DNA of 64,000 bases from an uncultured bacterium (lineage in GTDB: Bacteria; Desulfobacterota_D; UBA1144), in assembly GCA_913050325.1 (NCBI GenBank), contig CAJWZP010000004.1:62001-126000 (forward strand), in the 5' to 3' direction. The notes beneath the pieces are model-generated. The model saw nothing but the letters and a program-made list of their open reading frames with translations. It ran no database searches and was not told the DNA's origin. The position numbers and the translations under genes are program-made. Positions 9,044-20,648 of this stretch are shown piece by piece; within the stretch, counting starts at the first letter, position 1; each line of letters begins with the position of its first letter.

Positions 9044-10939
9044 CTATTTATCAGTAAATTCAGCATCTATGACATCTTTATCATCTTTTTTATCTTCATT
9101 ATTATTTGAATCAGGAACTTGTTCCTCTTGTTGAGGACTTGATGCATCTTGATACATTTTCTCAGCCATCTTATGGGATACTTTTGTTAAATCTTCAGAA
9201 GCTTTCTTAAGTTCATCTATATTCTCAGAACCTAAAGATTCTTTAGCTTTTGCAACAGCATCGTCAATTTCTTTTTTCTCATCCTCTGAAATTTTTTCCT
9301 TGTTTTCATTAACAGCTTTTTCTGTTGAGTATATTAATTGATCTAAAGTATTTTTTTCATTTATTAAATCTTTTTTATTTTTATCTTCATCGGCTTTCGC
9401 TTCTGCATCTTTAACCATTTGATCTATTTCGTCCGATGATAATCCAGATGAAGCTTCAACTTTTATTTTTTGTTCTTTATTTGTTGCTTTATCTACAGCA
9501 GAAACATTTAAAATACCGTCTGAATCAATATCAAAAGTTACTTCAACCTGTGGAATTCCTCTTGGTGCAGGTGAGATACCATCCAAAATAAATTTAGCCA
9601 GTGTTCTATTGTCAGAGGCAATAGAACGTTCACCCTGAGTAACATGCACTTCAACACTTGGTTGATTATCCTGAGCAGTTGAGAAAACCTGACTTTGTTT
9701 AGTTGGTATTGTTGTATTTCTATTTATGATAACAGTATTAACACCACCCATAGTTTCAATCCCTAATGACAATGGTGCTACATCAAGTAATAGAACATCC
9801 TTTACATCACCTGATAGAACAGCACCTTGTATTGCAGCTCCTAAAGCGACTACTTCATCAGGATTAATTCCTTTATGAGGCTCTTTACCGAAAAAATCAT
9901 TAACAGTTTTCTGAACTAGAGGTATTCTTGTTGAACCACCTACGAGAATTACTTCATTAATATCTGTGGGCTTCAAGCCAGCATCATTTAGAGCATTCTT
10001 ACATGGCTCCAAGGAGGACTTAATCTTTGCATCAATTATTTGTTCAAATTTAGACCTTGAAATTTTTATTAGTAAGTGTTTTGGACCATTTTGATCAGCT
10101 GTGATAAATGGAAGATTAATTTCAGTTTCAAGTGAGGATGAGAGTTCAATTTTTGCCTTCTCTGCTCCTTCTCTTAATCTTTGAAGAGCCATTTTATCAT
10201 TTCCTAAGTCAACTCCATTTTCTTTTTTGAACTCATCAATTAGATAATCGATAATCTGTCTATCAAAATCATCACCACCTAAAGTTGTATCACCATTAGT
10301 AGACTTAACTTCAATTACATTGTCCCCAATCTCAAGTATTGAGACATCAAAAGTTCCGCCTCCTAGATCATATACTGCAACTAGTCCATCCTTTTTTTTA
10401 TCAAAACCATAGGCTAAAGCCGCAGCAGTTGGTTCGTTTATTATCCTTTCAACATTTAAACCCGCAATTTTACCAGCATCTTTAGTAGCTTGCCTTTGAC
10501 TATCATTAAAATAAGCAGGAACAGTAATAACTGCATCTGTAACTTTACTTCCTAAAAAAGACTCTGCAGCACTTTTTAGCTTTGAAAGCACATTAGCAGA
10601 AATTTGAGAGGGTGAATATTCATTAGAGTCTACTTTTATCCAGGCATCACCATTTTTATTTTTAACAATTTCATAAGGTAGAACTTTTCTGTCATTATCA
10701 GTTTCTTCAAATCTTCTACCAATAAGTCTTTTTGCTGAATAAATTGTTTTTTCAGGGTTAACAACCGCTTGTCTTTTTGCAGGGTCACCAACTAAAACCT
10801 CAGAATCCTTACCAAAACTAACAACTGAAGGTGTGGTTCTATTTCCTTCATCATTTATGATGACTTTAGGTTCACCAGCATCAACAAAAGAAATACACGA
10901 ATTTGTAGTACCTAAATCAATTCCAATACACTTTCCCAT
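9044..10939 (-). CDS. dnaK: Hsp70 chaperone DnaK
   Basis: ATP-driven cytoplasmic chaperone of 631 aa, normal length. The N-terminal ATPase domain (about 1-380) shows [27 protein letters not shown] and VGGSTRIP. The linker [13 protein letters not shown] leads into the peptide-binding domain and an alpha-helical lid, ending in an acidic Asp-rich tail. An AGGAG site lies before the ATG at 10939. Its partners grpE and dnaJ are downstream on the same strand after three unrelated genes. It is preceded by a possible promoter at 10974-11001. Confidence 0.98.
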   Translation of the reverse strand: MGKCIGIDLGTTNSCISFVDAGEPKVIINDEGNRTTPSVVSFGKDSEVLVGDPAKRQAVVNPEKTIYSAKRLIGRRFEETDNDRKVLPYEIVKNKNGDAWIKVDSNEYSPSQISANVLSKLKSAAESFLGSKVTDAVITVPAYFNDSQRQATKDAGKIAGLNVERIINEPTAAALAYGFDKKKDGLVAVYDLGGGTFDVSILEIGDNVIEVKSTNGDTTLGGDDFDRQIIDYLIDEFKKENGVDLGNDKMALQRLREGAEKAKIELSSSLETEINLPFITADQNGPKHLLIKISRSKFEQIIDAKIKSSLEPCKNALNDAGLKPTDINEVILVGGSTRIPLVQKTVNDFFGKEPHKGINPDEVVALGAAIQGAVLSGDVKDVLLLDVAPLSLGIETMGGVNTVIINRNTTIPTKQSQVFSTAQDNQPSVEVHVTQGERSIASDNRTLAKFILDGISPAPRGIPQVEVTFDIDSDGILNVSAVDKATNKEQKIKVEASSGLSSDEIDQMVKDAEAKADEDKNKKDLINEKNTLDQLIYSTEKAVNENKEKISEDEKKEIDDAVAKAKESLGSENIDELKKASEDLTKVSHKMAEKMYQDASSPQQEEQVPDSNNNEDKKDDKDVIDAEFTDK

Positions 10940-10973
10940 AATATACAGACTCCTATAATATATCTATATCTTC

Positions 10974-11001
10974 AAGGTAAGCATTAAAGTTTTGATGTCA
11001 A
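10974..11001 (-). promoter_or_regulatory. Possible dnaK promoter
   Basis: Minus strand: a perfect TTGACA (11001-10996), 16-base spacer and TACCTT (10979-10974). The -10 is weak. No heat-shock sigma-32 -10 (CCCCAT) or CIRCE inverted repeat is seen. An independent dnaK transcript starting inside the 73-base gap after sucC is plausible. Confidence 0.35.
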
Positions 11002-11012
11002 GAAAATAGATA

Positions 11013-12170
11013 TTAAATTAATTCAACAACTTTAGAGGCAGCTTCTTTCATAGTATTTGCTGTTGTTATATTTAAATCTGATTTTTCAAGAGTTTCTTTT
11101 CCAAGGTCTACATTAGTACCTTCTAGCCTAACAACTAATGGAACTTTTATGCCAACTTCCTTCGCAGCTGTTATAATTCCATCAGCAATAGTATCACATT
11201 TCATTATCCCACCAAAAATATTAACTAATATAGCTTTTACATTCTCATCACTCAAAATCATTTTAAATGCTTGCGTTACTTGTTCAACGGAGGCTCCTCC
11301 ACCAACATCAAGAAAGTTTGCCGGCTCGGCACCATGATGCTTAATAATATCCATAGTAGCCATTGCTAAGCCAGCACCATTAACAAGACAACCTATGTTT
11401 CCATCCAATTTAACAAAACTAAAACCCCACTTTTTTGCCTCTAACTCTAATGGCTCTTCTTCTGTAGGATCATGTAAATCTAAATATTCTTTATGCCTAA
11501 ATTCCGCATTATCATCAAAATTAACCTTAGCATCTAAAGCTTTTACCTCATCATCATTAGTAACTATCAAAGGGTTTATTTCTACTAAAGCGCAATCCAT
11601 TTTTGTATATAAGTTATATAGACCATTGATTATTGAACTTAGTTGTTTAGTTTGATTTTTATCAAATCCTAAAAAGTAAGCAATTTTTCTTATATGGAAT
11701 GGTTGTATACCCGCTACTGGATCTATTGGTTGAGTAAGAAGTTTCTCTGGAGTCTCTTCAGCAACTTTTTCAATATCCATTCCACCTTCTGGGCTAGTTA
11801 TAATGACATTTTTTTCTGAAGACCTATCAGTAACAATTGAAAGATAATATTCTTTTTTTATTGTTGATGAAGTCTCAACATATACCTTATTTACAACTTT
11901 TCCTTCTGGGCCTGTCTGATGCGTAACCAAAGTCATTCCCAACATTTTTTTAACTGTTTCTTTTACTTCCTCAGGAGTTTTAACTAATTTAACACCACCT
12001 GCTTTTCCTCTTCCCCCTGCATGTATCTGAGCTTTAACGACGTATTCATCCGAATTTATGCTTTTTGCATAATCCTCTGCTTCATTCTCATTATCAAAAA
12101 CTTTTCCTTCAGAAGTATTAATATTAAACCTTCTAAATAAATCTTTTGCTTGATACTCATGAATATTCAT
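11013..12170 (-). CDS. sucC: Succinate-CoA ligase, beta subunit
   Basis: Beta subunit of succinyl-CoA synthetase (TCA cycle substrate-level phosphorylation), 385 aa, normal length. ATP-grasp domain at the N-terminus (NIHEYQAKDLFRRF, VVKAQIHAGGRGKAGGVKL) and CoA-ligase domain at the C-terminus (NIFGGIMKCDTIA, VRLEGTN). It ends the TCA gene block. The alpha subunit gene sucD, normally immediately downstream, is absent: the next gene is dnaK. The partner must lie elsewhere in the genome if the enzyme is active. Confidence 0.96.
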   Translation of the reverse strand: MNIHEYQAKDLFRRFNINTSEGKVFDNENEAEDYAKSINSDEYVVKAQIHAGGRGKAGGVKLVKTPEEVKETVKKMLGMTLVTHQTGPEGKVVNKVYVETSSTIKKEYYLSIVTDRSSEKNVIITSPEGGMDIEKVAEETPEKLLTQPIDPVAGIQPFHIRKIAYFLGFDKNQTKQLSSIINGLYNLYTKMDCALVEINPLIVTNDDEVKALDAKVNFDDNAEFRHKEYLDLHDPTEEEPLELEAKKWGFSFVKLDGNIGCLVNGAGLAMATMDIIKHHGAEPANFLDVGGGASVEQVTQAFKMILSDENVKAILVNIFGGIMKCDTIADGIITAAKEVGIKVPLVVRLEGTNVDLGKETLEKSDLNITTANTMKEAASKVVELI

Positions 12171-12219
12171 AAGATTCCCCCTGTTGTCTAAAAAAGATAT
12201 TAGATTTTAACAGAATATT

Positions 12220-12972
12220 TTACTTAACAATAGATTTAATTAAGCTTCTTCTCATATTAGCGATATTTTTAATTGAAATACCTTTTGGGCAGACTGCTTC
12301 ACATTCACCATGATTTGAACAAGCTCCAAAGCCTTCTTCGTCCATTTTGTCCACCATAGACTTAACTCTGGCTCTTTCTTCAACTTTACCTTGAGGAAGT
12401 TGAAGTAAATGGGATATTTTAGCACTAGTAAATAGAGCTGCAGATGCGTTAGGACAAGATGCCACACAGGCTCCACAGCCTATACATGCAGCAGAGTCAA
12501 AAGCCTCTTCAGCATCATCTTTACCGATTAATATACTATTAGCATCAGGACCATTTCCTGTATTTATAGATACGTAACCACCTGCTTGTATAATTTTATC
12601 AAAAGATCCCCTATCAACAACTAAATCTCGAACGATCTTAAAAGGTGTAGCTCTAAAAGGTTCAATAACAAGAGTATCTCCATCATTAAAATGCCTCATA
12701 TGAAGCTGACAAACTGTAGTCTTTGCTTGTGGTCCATGAGCTATACCATTTATAACAAATCCACAGGTACCGCAAATTCCTTCTCTGCAATCGCTATCAA
12801 AGGAAACTGGCTCAACACCTTCTTTTGTAAGATTTTCATTTAAAATATCAAGCATTTCCAAAAAAGAAATGTCAACTGGTACTTCATTCATTGAATAATA
12901 ATGAAAATCCCCAGAAGTTTCTTCATTCTCTTGTCTCCAAACTTGAAGCTTTAAATTAATTGATTTTGACAT
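12220..12972 (-). CDS. sdhB: Succinate dehydrogenase iron-sulfur subunit
   Basis: Electron-transfer subunit of complex II, 250 aa. The N-terminal [2Fe-2S] ferredoxin domain has [11 protein letters not shown], and the C-terminal domain has [12 protein letters not shown] and CEAVCPKGI for the [4Fe-4S] and [3Fe-4S] clusters. It resembles the SdhB of SdhCAB-type enzymes with a single large membrane subunit. The start overlaps the sdhA stop by one base, so translation is coupled. Confidence 0.96.
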   Translation of the reverse strand: MSKSINLKLQVWRQENEETSGDFHYYSMNEVPVDISFLEMLDILNENLTKEGVEPVSFDSDCREGICGTCGFVINGIAHGPQAKTTVCQLHMRHFNDGDTLVIEPFRATPFKIVRDLVVDRGSFDKIIQAGGYVSINTGNGPDANSILIGKDDAEEAFDSAACIGCGACVASCPNASAALFTSAKISHLLQLPQGKVEERARVKSMVDKMDEEGFGACSNHGECEAVCPKGISIKNIANMRRSLIKSIVK

Positions 12973-14933
12973 TATTTATAATTCCTTTGAGTCATTTCGA
13001 CAAACTCATAATCTAAATCCTCTTTGTGTAAAATCGAAGTTGAATTTGGAACATATTCCCAAGCTGAAACATAAGCAAATTTTTCGTCATTACGTAATGG
13101 TTCGCCTTCACTTGTTTGATATTCCTCTCTAAAGTGTGCGCCACAAGACTCTTCTCTGTCATAAGCATCCATTGCCATAAGCTCACCAAGCTCTAAGAAA
13201 TCTGCAAGTCGTGCTGCATTTTCAAGTGATTTATTTAAATTATCACCACCACCCATAAGATTTAAATCATTCCAAAACTTATCTTTAATCTGAGGAATTT
13301 TTTCAAGAGCATCAGCTAAAGATTCTTTAGTTCTTGCCATTCCAACCAAGTCCCACATTACAGCTCCCAACTCTCTATGTAATTCGAGTACTGTTGATGA
13401 ACCATTTATTTTCAATAATGAATCATTTTTTTTCTTAACTTCATCTACAGATTCTTTAAATTCCTCAGCAGTATCTGAAACTGCATCCATAGAATTATTA
13501 GCAAGATAATTGCCTATGGTATATGGAATTACAAAATATCCATCTGCAAGTCCTTGCATAAGAGCACTTGCTCCTAACCTATTCGCACCATGATCAGAAA
13601 AATTAGCTTCACCCAAAACAAACAATCCAGGGATGTTACTCATACAATCATAATCAACCCATAAACCACCCATAGTGTAATGAATAGCAGGATAAATTCT
13701 CATAGGCATATTGTATGGACTCTCCCCAGTTATAGTTTCATACATATCAAATAAATTTCCATATTTGTCAGATATATTTTTTTTACCCAAACGATCTATC
13801 GCACTAGCAAAATCCAAATAAACAGCTCTTCCAGTAGCTCCTAGCCCTCTTCCTTCATCACAGACACGTTTAATAGCTCGTGACCCTACATCTCTTGGAA
13901 CCAAGTTTCCATATGCCGGGTACATTCTTTCTAGAAAATAATCTCTATCACTATCAGGTATTTCGTCAGATGGTCTCTTATCGTCTTCAGATTTAGGAAC
14001 CCATACTCTTCCATCATTTCTTAAACTTTCAGACATTAAAGTCAGTTTTGATTGGTATTCACCTGAAGCTGGAATACAAGTAGGATGAATCTGAGTAAAA
14101 CATGGATTAGCCATGAAAGCACCTTTTTTATGACATCTCCAAGCAGCTGTAGCATTTGAGTTTTTACCATTAGTGGATAAAAAGAAAACGTTTCCATAGC
14201 CACCAGAACAAAGCACTACAGCCTCTCCTGTGTGAGTTTCAATTTTCCCAGTTTTTAAATCCCTTACAACTATCCCTCTGGCCTTACCATCAATAATAAT
14301 TAAATCTAACATTTCTTTGTTGGTATATAGTTCAATCTGTTTCTTAGCAACTTGCCTCATCATTGAACTGTATGCACCTAGTAATAATTGTTGTCCAGTT
14401 TGACCTCTAGCATAAAAAGTCCTTGACACTTGAGCTCCACCAAAAGATCTGTTTGTCAACAAACCACCATAATCTCTAGCAAAAGGAACACCTTGAGCTA
14501 CACACTGATCAATAATATTTGTACTAACTTCAGCCAATCTATAGACATTTGCTTCTCTAGCTCTATAGTCTCCACCTTTTATTGTATCCATAAAAAGTCT
14601 TTGGACGCTGTCTCCATCATTTTGATAATTTTTAGCCGCATTTATACCACCTTGAGCAGCGATACTGTGAGCTCTTCTAGGGGTGTCCTGGATACAAAAA
14701 GTTTTTACATTGTATCCCAATTCAGCAAGAGTAGCTGATGCAGACCCACCAGCAAGACCTGTTCCAACAACTAAAATATTGTATTTCCTTTTATTTGCTG
14801 GATTAACGAGTTTCATTTCTGATTTATATTTAGACCACTTATCATGCAAATCTCCCCCGGGAGTCTTTCCATCAAGTTTTGTAACGTGTGTTACAATGTC
14901 TTTTTCTGGTAATGCTGCCTTCAATATACTCAT
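12972..14933 (-). CDS. sdhA: Succinate dehydrogenase flavoprotein subunit
   Basis: Catalytic flavoprotein of complex II, 653 aa. The FAD-binding motif [17 protein letters not shown] is near residue 56, and the flavin-linking histidine lies in [11 protein letters not shown]. The substrate-site stretch [10 protein letters not shown] and the C-terminal [15 protein letters not shown] are present. Its length is that of the Bacteroidetes/epsilon-type SdhA, longer than the alphaproteobacterial form. It lies between sdhC and sdhB (order C-A-B). Confidence 0.97.
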   Translation of the reverse strand: MSILKAALPEKDIVTHVTKLDGKTPGGDLHDKWSKYKSEMKLVNPANKRKYNILVVGTGLAGGSASATLAELGYNVKTFCIQDTPRRAHSIAAQGGINAAKNYQNDGDSVQRLFMDTIKGGDYRAREANVYRLAEVSTNIIDQCVAQGVPFARDYGGLLTNRSFGGAQVSRTFYARGQTGQQLLLGAYSSMMRQVAKKQIELYTNKEMLDLIIIDGKARGIVVRDLKTGKIETHTGEAVVLCSGGYGNVFFLSTNGKNSNATAAWRCHKKGAFMANPCFTQIHPTCIPASGEYQSKLTLMSESLRNDGRVWVPKSEDDKRPSDEIPDSDRDYFLERMYPAYGNLVPRDVGSRAIKRVCDEGRGLGATGRAVYLDFASAIDRLGKKNISDKYGNLFDMYETITGESPYNMPMRIYPAIHYTMGGLWVDYDCMSNIPGLFVLGEANFSDHGANRLGASALMQGLADGYFVIPYTIGNYLANNSMDAVSDTAEEFKESVDEVKKKNDSLLKINGSSTVLELHRELGAVMWDLVGMARTKESLADALEKIPQIKDKFWNDLNLMGGGDNLNKSLENAARLADFLELGELMAMDAYDREESCGAHFREEYQTSEGEPLRNDEKFAYVSAWEYVPNSTSILHKEDLDYEFVEMTQRNYK

Positions 14934-14946
14934 ATCTATATTAAAC

Positions 14947-15636
14947 CTAATTAATCCAAAAAATGTATAAAGGAATTACAAGAAAACCTAAACTTATAAT
15001 TAACCCTAATAAATAACTTACACTATAGGTTATTCTAGTGAAAGTCTTGCCATATATACCTAGAGATTGAAATGAACTCCAAAATCCATGGCCCAAATGC
15101 AACGAGAGTAAAGTCAATGATATTGTGTATCCTAAAACGACCCAAATACTGGAGAATTCTTCAGTTATTAATCTATATAAGTCTCGGACAGGTTCACCAT
15201 TGTTAACTGATGAATAAATAGTTTCATAATAAGGACCTAATCTAAATTGTAAAACATGCCAAATCAAAAAAGCCATAACAACAACACCTGTTATCACCAT
15301 TGAAGTAGAAGCAACAGTTTTTTTACTCTTTCCACCAGCAAAACTAGAAACAGCATATCTTGATTTTCTAGACTTAAAATTAACAAGATTAGTATATAGA
15401 GCGGTTATTATATGAAGTCCAAAAAAACCCAACAAACCTAATTCGGCTATAGTGAAAAGAATACCAAAAGATTCTAGGAAATGAGCATAAGCGTTAAAAT
15501 CTCTCCCTGGAGGTGATCCAGTGAAAATTGTAATATTTCCTAATAAGTGAACTATAAGAAAAAGAAATAACGATATACCAGTTACGGCAATTATAATTTT
15601 TTTTAAAACAGACGATACTTTAATAAAACTTGTCAT
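14947..15636 (-). CDS. sdhC: Succinate dehydrogenase cytochrome b558 membrane subunit
   Basis: Single membrane anchor of an SdhCAB-type (type B) complex II, 229 aa, with five predicted transmembrane helices. Candidate heme-ligand histidines sit in separate helices: [24 protein letters not shown] and LHLGHGFW. This suits a diheme cytochrome b558. There is no sdhD, as expected for this type. It is first of sdhCAB, 14 bases upstream of sdhA, and follows mdh by 15 bases. Confidence 0.92.
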   Translation of the reverse strand: MTSFIKVSSVLKKIIIAVTGISLFLFLIVHLLGNITIFTGSPPGRDFNAYAHFLESFGILFTIAELGLLGFFGLHIITALYTNLVNFKSRKSRYAVSSFAGGKSKKTVASTSMVITGVVVMAFLIWHVLQFRLGPYYETIYSSVNNGEPVRDLYRLITEEFSSIWVVLGYTISLTLLSLHLGHGFWSSFQSLGIYGKTFTRITYSVSYLLGLIISLGFLVIPLYIFWIN

Positions 15637-15651
15637 TATTTTTATATCTAA

Positions 15652-16596
15652 CTATAAAATATTAAAGCTATCGATAAGATCACATAGTTCTTTTACATGA
15701 GAGGCAGAAACCTCAAGTTCTTTTTGCTCATCCTCCGACAAGTCAATTTCAATAATCTTCTCGACACCTTTACTAGAGAGTATAACGGGTAACCCCACAA
15801 ATTGGTCATTTATTTTGTACTCTCCATTTGCATATGCACAGCAAGGTAATATTTTTCTTTCATTCATAATAATAGAATATGCCATCTCAATTGATGAGAC
15901 ACCGGGTGCATAAAAAGCACTTCCAGTTTTTAATAGTTTAACAATCTCGGCTCCGCCGTCTCTCGTTCTTTGAATAATTTCATTTAATCTATTATCAGAA
16001 ATAAGTTGAGAAATTGGAACACCTGAAACAGTAGTATAATTTTTTAAAGGAACCATATCGTCACCATGACCACCAAGAACTAGTGAATCTATTTTAGAAA
16101 CAGAAATATTTAATTCCATTGACAAAAATGCTTTATATCTAGATGTATCTAAAATACCCGCCATTCCAACGATTCTCTCTTTTGGAAAACCACTAACTTT
16201 AGATGCAACGTAAGTCATCGCGTCTAGGGGATTTGTTACGACAATAATTATACAGTTAGGTGAATAATTTATTACTTTCTCGGTTACTTCTTTAATAATT
16301 TTAGTATTTGTTGATAACAAATCGTCTCTACTCATACCAGGTTTTCGGGCTAATCCAGATGTGATAATAACTACATCGGAATCCTTGGTATCTGCATAAT
16401 CATTAGTACCGATAATCTTAGACGAAACGCCAGTAACAGCCAACATTTGAGTTATGTCTAAAGCTTTACCCTGAGGTAAACCTTCGACTATATCTAATAA
16501 AACAATGTCACAAAAATTAAGCTCTAAAGCTCTATAAGCCGCAGCTGAACCTACGTTACCAGCACCGATAACTGATATTTTTGGAATTGAACTCAA
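15652..16596 (-). CDS. mdh: Malate dehydrogenase (LDH-like type)
   Basis: NAD-dependent malate dehydrogenase of the lactate-dehydrogenase-like family, 314 aa. Nucleotide-binding GAGNVGSAAA is near residue 10; the Asp in LLDIVEG favours NAD. Substrate loop LARKPGMSRDDLL has the Arg that selects malate over lactate, and the catalytic His lies in VLGGHGDD. The start codon is TTG at 16596, preceded by an AAGGCGG ribosome site. Part of the icd-mdh-sdh run. Confidence 0.95.
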   Translation of the reverse strand: MSSIPKISVIGAGNVGSAAAYRALELNFCDIVLLDIVEGLPQGKALDITQMLAVTGVSSKIIGTNDYADTKDSDVVIITSGLARKPGMSRDDLLSTNTKIIKEVTEKVINYSPNCIIIVVTNPLDAMTYVASKVSGFPKERIVGMAGILDTSRYKAFLSMELNISVSKIDSLVLGGHGDDMVPLKNYTTVSGVPISQLISDNRLNEIIQRTRDGGAEIVKLLKTGSAFYAPGVSSIEMAYSIIMNERKILPCCAYANGEYKINDQFVGLPVILSSKGVEKIIEIDLSEDEQKELEVSASHVKELCDLIDSFNIL

Positions 16597-16621
16597 ATTA
16601 ACCGCCTTATAAAAATATTTA

Positions 16622-17869
16622 CTAAACGTTATCCATATTTTTAATTATTGCATCGCCAAATTCTGAACATTTCAATAAATTTGCACCTTCAATTTGTCTA
16701 TGAAGATCATATGTTACATCCTTATCAAGAACTGTTTTTTCTAATGCTTTGACAATTAATTCTGAAACATTTCTCCATCCAATATGTTCAAACATCATTA
16801 CGCCCGACAAAATAACAGAACCAGGATTAACTTTATCTTGCCCTGCATACTTAGGTGCTGTTCCATGAGTTGCTTCAAATAAAGCTATTTCATCTCCTAT
16901 GTTAGCACCTGGTGCAAGTCCTAATCCTCCGATTTGTGCTGCACAAGCATCTGACATGTAATCTCCATTAAGATTTGGAAGTGCTAAGACATCATATTCA
17001 TCAGTCCTTGTGAGAATTTGCTGAAGCATATTGTCAGCAATTCTGTCATTTATGACAATTTTACCTTCTGGAGCTTTGCCATCATATTTGTCCCATAGTT
17101 CATCTTCTGAAATCGTTTGATCAGGAAATTCGTCTTTTGCTAATTCATAACCCCAATCTTTAAAAGCTCCCTCAGTAAATTTCATAATGTTCCCTTTATG
17201 AACAAGTGTCACGCTCTTTCTGTTGTTATCAATAGCATATTGAACTGCTTTTTTAACAAGTCTTTTTGTTCCAAAAGCACTTATGGGTTTTATTCCTATA
17301 CCAGATAAGTCTCTAACATTAGCATTTAATTTTTTCTGTAAAAATTCAATTACTTCATTTGCTTCATCTGTTCCACTCTCATATTCAACACCAGAATAAA
17401 CATCCTCTGTGTTCTCTCTAAATAAAACTACATCCATCTTTTCAGGATTTTTAACAGGCGAAGGTGTTCCATTAATCCATCTTACTGGCCTTACACAAGC
17501 ATATAAATCCATAATTTGTCTTAGTGCAACATTGAGACTTCTAATACCTCCACCAACTGGAGTAGTAAGCGGACCTTTTATTGATATTAGATATTCACTA
17601 ATTACATCTGTGGTTTCTTGAGGTAGCCATTCTTTTGTTTTTTCAACAGCTTTTTCTCCAGCATAAACTTCAGCCCATGAGATTTTTTTAGAACCACTAA
17701 ATGCCTTTTCTACAGCTGCATCAAAAACTCTAACTGATGCTGCCCAAAGATCAGGTCCAATTCCATCTCCTTCAATAAAAGTAATAATAGGATTATCAGG
17801 AATGTTATAGGTTCCATCATTATTTACTGTAATTTTTGTCCCATCACTGGGTATTTGTACGTGTGACAT
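16622..17869 (-). CDS. icd: Isocitrate dehydrogenase (NADP type)
   Basis: Oxidative decarboxylation of isocitrate to 2-oxoglutarate, 415 aa, E. coli-type homodimeric enzyme. [11 protein letters not shown] begins the fold, SLNVALRQ carries the substrate-site (regulatory) serine, and [12 protein letters not shown] carries the Lys-Tyr pair that selects NADP. An AAGGAG site lies 8 bases before the ATG. It lies between acnA and mdh. Confidence 0.96.
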   Translation of the reverse strand: MSHVQIPSDGTKITVNNDGTYNIPDNPIITFIEGDGIGPDLWAASVRVFDAAVEKAFSGSKKISWAEVYAGEKAVEKTKEWLPQETTDVISEYLISIKGPLTTPVGGGIRSLNVALRQIMDLYACVRPVRWINGTPSPVKNPEKMDVVLFRENTEDVYSGVEYESGTDEANEVIEFLQKKLNANVRDLSGIGIKPISAFGTKRLVKKAVQYAIDNNRKSVTLVHKGNIMKFTEGAFKDWGYELAKDEFPDQTISEDELWDKYDGKAPEGKIVINDRIADNMLQQILTRTDEYDVLALPNLNGDYMSDACAAQIGGLGLAPGANIGDEIALFEATHGTAPKYAGQDKVNPGSVILSGVMMFEHIGWRNVSELIVKALEKTVLDKDVTYDLHRQIEGANLLKCSEFGDAIIKNMDNV

Positions 17870-17930
17870 GTTTAAACTCCTTGGAAAATGTTCAATAATA
17901 TATTAATAAAAAAAATAGAAAAAACAAACT

Positions 17931-20591
17931 TTAATTTGATTTAACCATCTGTCTTAGAACTGTTTGAAGGATTCCACCATTATAAAAGTATTCAACTTCT
18001 ACTATTGAATCAAGTCTACATAAAACATTAATTGATTTTTTCTCACCAAAATCATTGGATATTTCAACGATTATTTCAGAAAGAGGCTTTAATCCATCAA
18101 CGATACCTGAAATATTAAATTTCTCAGATCCTGTAATTCCATGTGATTCTGCACTTTCTCCATCCTTGAATTGAAGTGGTAAAACTCCCATTCCTACAAG
18201 ATTACTCCTATGAATCCTCTCAAAACTTTCAGCAATAACAGCTTTAACTCCTAATAACATTGAGCCTTTTGCTGCCCAATCTCTGGAACTTCCAGTTCCA
18301 TACTCTTTGCCAGCAATTACAACTAAATGAGTGTTTGTCTTTTTATATTCCATTGCGGCATCATAAATTGACATTGTTTTATCACTTCCAAAATGTTTTG
18401 TAAATCCACCTTCAACGTCATCTAAAATTTTATTTTTAATTCTAATATTGGCGAATGTACCCCTCATCATGACTTCATGATTACCTCTTCTGGATCCATA
18501 ACTATTAAAATCTTTTTTTCTAACACCTTTTTCTTTTAAATAGACTCCAGCCGGAGTCTCTTCTGAGAATGAACCTGCAGGAGAGATATGATCTGTTGTT
18601 ATTGAATCGCCAAGATAAGCTAGAACTCTTGCATCTTCAATATCCACAGGATCTGGTAAATCTATGGAAAAATCATCAAAGAAGCCGGGTTTTTGAATAT
18701 ATGTAGATTCTGATGTCCATTCGTATATCGAACCATCTGGAATTGATATTGATTCCCATCTATCATCGCCAACAAAAATATTCTTATATCGATTTGAAAA
18801 AGTATCTGAAAGTATAGAACTATGAACGGTATCAGAAATTTCTTTATTTGATGGCCAGATGTCTTTTAAAAAGATATCCTCTCCAGATTCTGATTTCCCG
18901 ATAGGTTCTTTATAAAAATCTATATCAACAGTTCCTGCTAGGGCATATGCAACAACAAGTGGTGGTGACCCAAGATAAGAAAGCCTTATCAAAGGATGAA
19001 CTCTACCTTCAAAGTTTCTGTTACCGCTTGAGACAGCAGCAACGTGTAGAGAATTTTCTTCTATTACTTCAGCAACCTCATCTGGCAATGGCCCACTGTT
19101 TCCAATACATGTAGTACATCCAAAACCAACAGTTTTAAAACCTATTTCAGACAGACTCTTTAACAACCCAGCATTTTCTAGATAATCTACAACAACTTTT
19201 GATCCAGGCGCTAAACTAGTTTTAACATATGACGGAACTTTCAAACCAAGTGATTTTGCTTTCTGAGCAACTAAGCCAGCGGTAATCATTACATATGGAT
19301 TAGAAGTATTAGTACAACTTGTTATAGCAGCTAAAACAACAGATCCATTTTTCAATTTTTCGTCAGTTCCTGATATGGAAAAATCTAACGAACCGTCTAC
19401 TGATCTTTTAACTAATTCTGTATTTAATGTTGATTTCATATCAGATAATAATATTCTATCTTGGGGTCTTTTAGGGCCAGCCAAAGCCGGTCTAACAGAT
19501 TCAAGATTTAAATAAAGTGACTTATAATACTCAGGATCTTTACTATTAGAGTTTCTAAAACTCCCCTGATTAGTATAATATTTTTTTACAAGATCAATTT
19601 CATCTTCGGTTCTACCTGTAAGCCTCAAATAATTCAAAGCTTCTTGATCGACAGGAAAAAATCCCATGGTTGCACCATATTCTGGAGCCATATTAGCGAT
19701 TGTAGCTCTATCAGGCAGTGGTAAATTATCTAATCCAGGACCATAAAATTCAACAAATTTACCTACAACTCCCTCTTGTCTTAACATCTCAGTAATATTT
19801 AAAACTAAATCAGTAGCAGTAACACCTTCGCTTAAATCTCCTTCGAGCTTAAAACCTATTACATCAGGGATTAGAAAGTATAAAGGCTGACCGAGCATAG
19901 CAGCTTCTGCTTCAATACCACCCACTCCCCAACCAAGAACACTTATTCCGTTAATCATCGTTGTATGTGAATCAGTCCCAACCAAAGTATCTGGAATACA
20001 TACACTCTCACCATTGGTTCCAACTTTTTGAACTAACTTTGCTAGATATTCCAAGTTAACTTGATGAACAATACCATTACCGGGTGGAACAGCTCTAAAA
20101 TTTTCAAATGCACTTTGGGCCCATCTAAGAAAAGAGTATCTTTCTTGATTTCTTTCAAATTCTAATTTTGTATTTAATAATAAAGCATTTTTTTCACGAA
20201 AATGATCAACTTGTACTGAGTGATCGATTACTAAATCGACAGGGACAAGTGGATTAATTGAATCTGTATTTTTACCTAATTTATTTATAACATCTCTCAT
20301 TGCAGCTAAATCAGCAACACAGGGGACACCAGTAAAATCCTGAAGAACAACTCGTGATGGACGAAAAGGAATTTCAAATTTTTCATTTTTATTAAAGATA
20401 AATTTTTTTATTAAATTCTCATCAACTATCTTATTATCAAGATTTCTAACAAGATTTTCTAAAAGTATTCTTAAAGAATATGGCATTAAATCGAGGTCAA
20501 ATTTAAAATGCTGTGAAACTTTCTTTAATGAAAAGAATTTTGAGACACCGCCTGAATATTTAACACTTTCTATAAAATCATTATTACTCAT
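17931..20591 (-). CDS. acnA: Aconitate hydratase AcnA
   Basis: Isomerises citrate to isocitrate, 886 aa, the full length of the AcnA/IRP family. Three cluster cysteines are present: TSCTNTSNP and GCTTCIGNSGP. The swivel domain carries GSSRDWAAKG. It heads the TCA block acnA-icd-mdh-sdhCAB-sucC, preceded by a perfect 8-bp inverted repeat and a TATTAT hexamer about 19 bases upstream of the ATG. Confidence 0.97.
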   Translation of the reverse strand: MSNNDFIESVKYSGGVSKFFSLKKVSQHFKFDLDLMPYSLRILLENLVRNLDNKIVDENLIKKFIFNKNEKFEIPFRPSRVVLQDFTGVPCVADLAAMRDVINKLGKNTDSINPLVPVDLVIDHSVQVDHFREKNALLLNTKLEFERNQERYSFLRWAQSAFENFRAVPPGNGIVHQVNLEYLAKLVQKVGTNGESVCIPDTLVGTDSHTTMINGISVLGWGVGGIEAEAAMLGQPLYFLIPDVIGFKLEGDLSEGVTATDLVLNITEMLRQEGVVGKFVEFYGPGLDNLPLPDRATIANMAPEYGATMGFFPVDQEALNYLRLTGRTEDEIDLVKKYYTNQGSFRNSNSKDPEYYKSLYLNLESVRPALAGPKRPQDRILLSDMKSTLNTELVKRSVDGSLDFSISGTDEKLKNGSVVLAAITSCTNTSNPYVMITAGLVAQKAKSLGLKVPSYVKTSLAPGSKVVVDYLENAGLLKSLSEIGFKTVGFGCTTCIGNSGPLPDEVAEVIEENSLHVAAVSSGNRNFEGRVHPLIRLSYLGSPPLVVAYALAGTVDIDFYKEPIGKSESGEDIFLKDIWPSNKEISDTVHSSILSDTFSNRYKNIFVGDDRWESISIPDGSIYEWTSESTYIQKPGFFDDFSIDLPDPVDIEDARVLAYLGDSITTDHISPAGSFSEETPAGVYLKEKGVRKKDFNSYGSRRGNHEVMMRGTFANIRIKNKILDDVEGGFTKHFGSDKTMSIYDAAMEYKKTNTHLVVIAGKEYGTGSSRDWAAKGSMLLGVKAVIAESFERIHRSNLVGMGVLPLQFKDGESAESHGITGSEKFNISGIVDGLKPLSEIIVEISNDFGEKKSINVLCRLDSIVEVEYFYNGGILQTVLRQMVKSN

Positions 20592-20627
20592 TTAAAACAA
20601 CCCTATATAATACTACCTAAATGTAAC

Positions 20628-20648
20628 AATGTTTGTTAAGCAAACATT
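20628..20648. promoter_or_regulatory. Inverted repeat between rpiB and acnA
   Basis: Perfect 8-bp arms AATGTTTG and CAAACATT around a 5-base loop. No T-run follows on either strand, so it is a poor intrinsic terminator. It lies about 37 bases upstream of the acnA start and just before a TATTAT -10-like hexamer, so an operator for the TCA unit is possible (inference). Confidence 0.4.

Noticed and set aside
10940-11012. Heat-shock sigma-32 promoter or CIRCE element before dnaK
   Set aside because: A CTTGA-type -35 is present but no CCCCAT -10 and no long inverted repeat were found.
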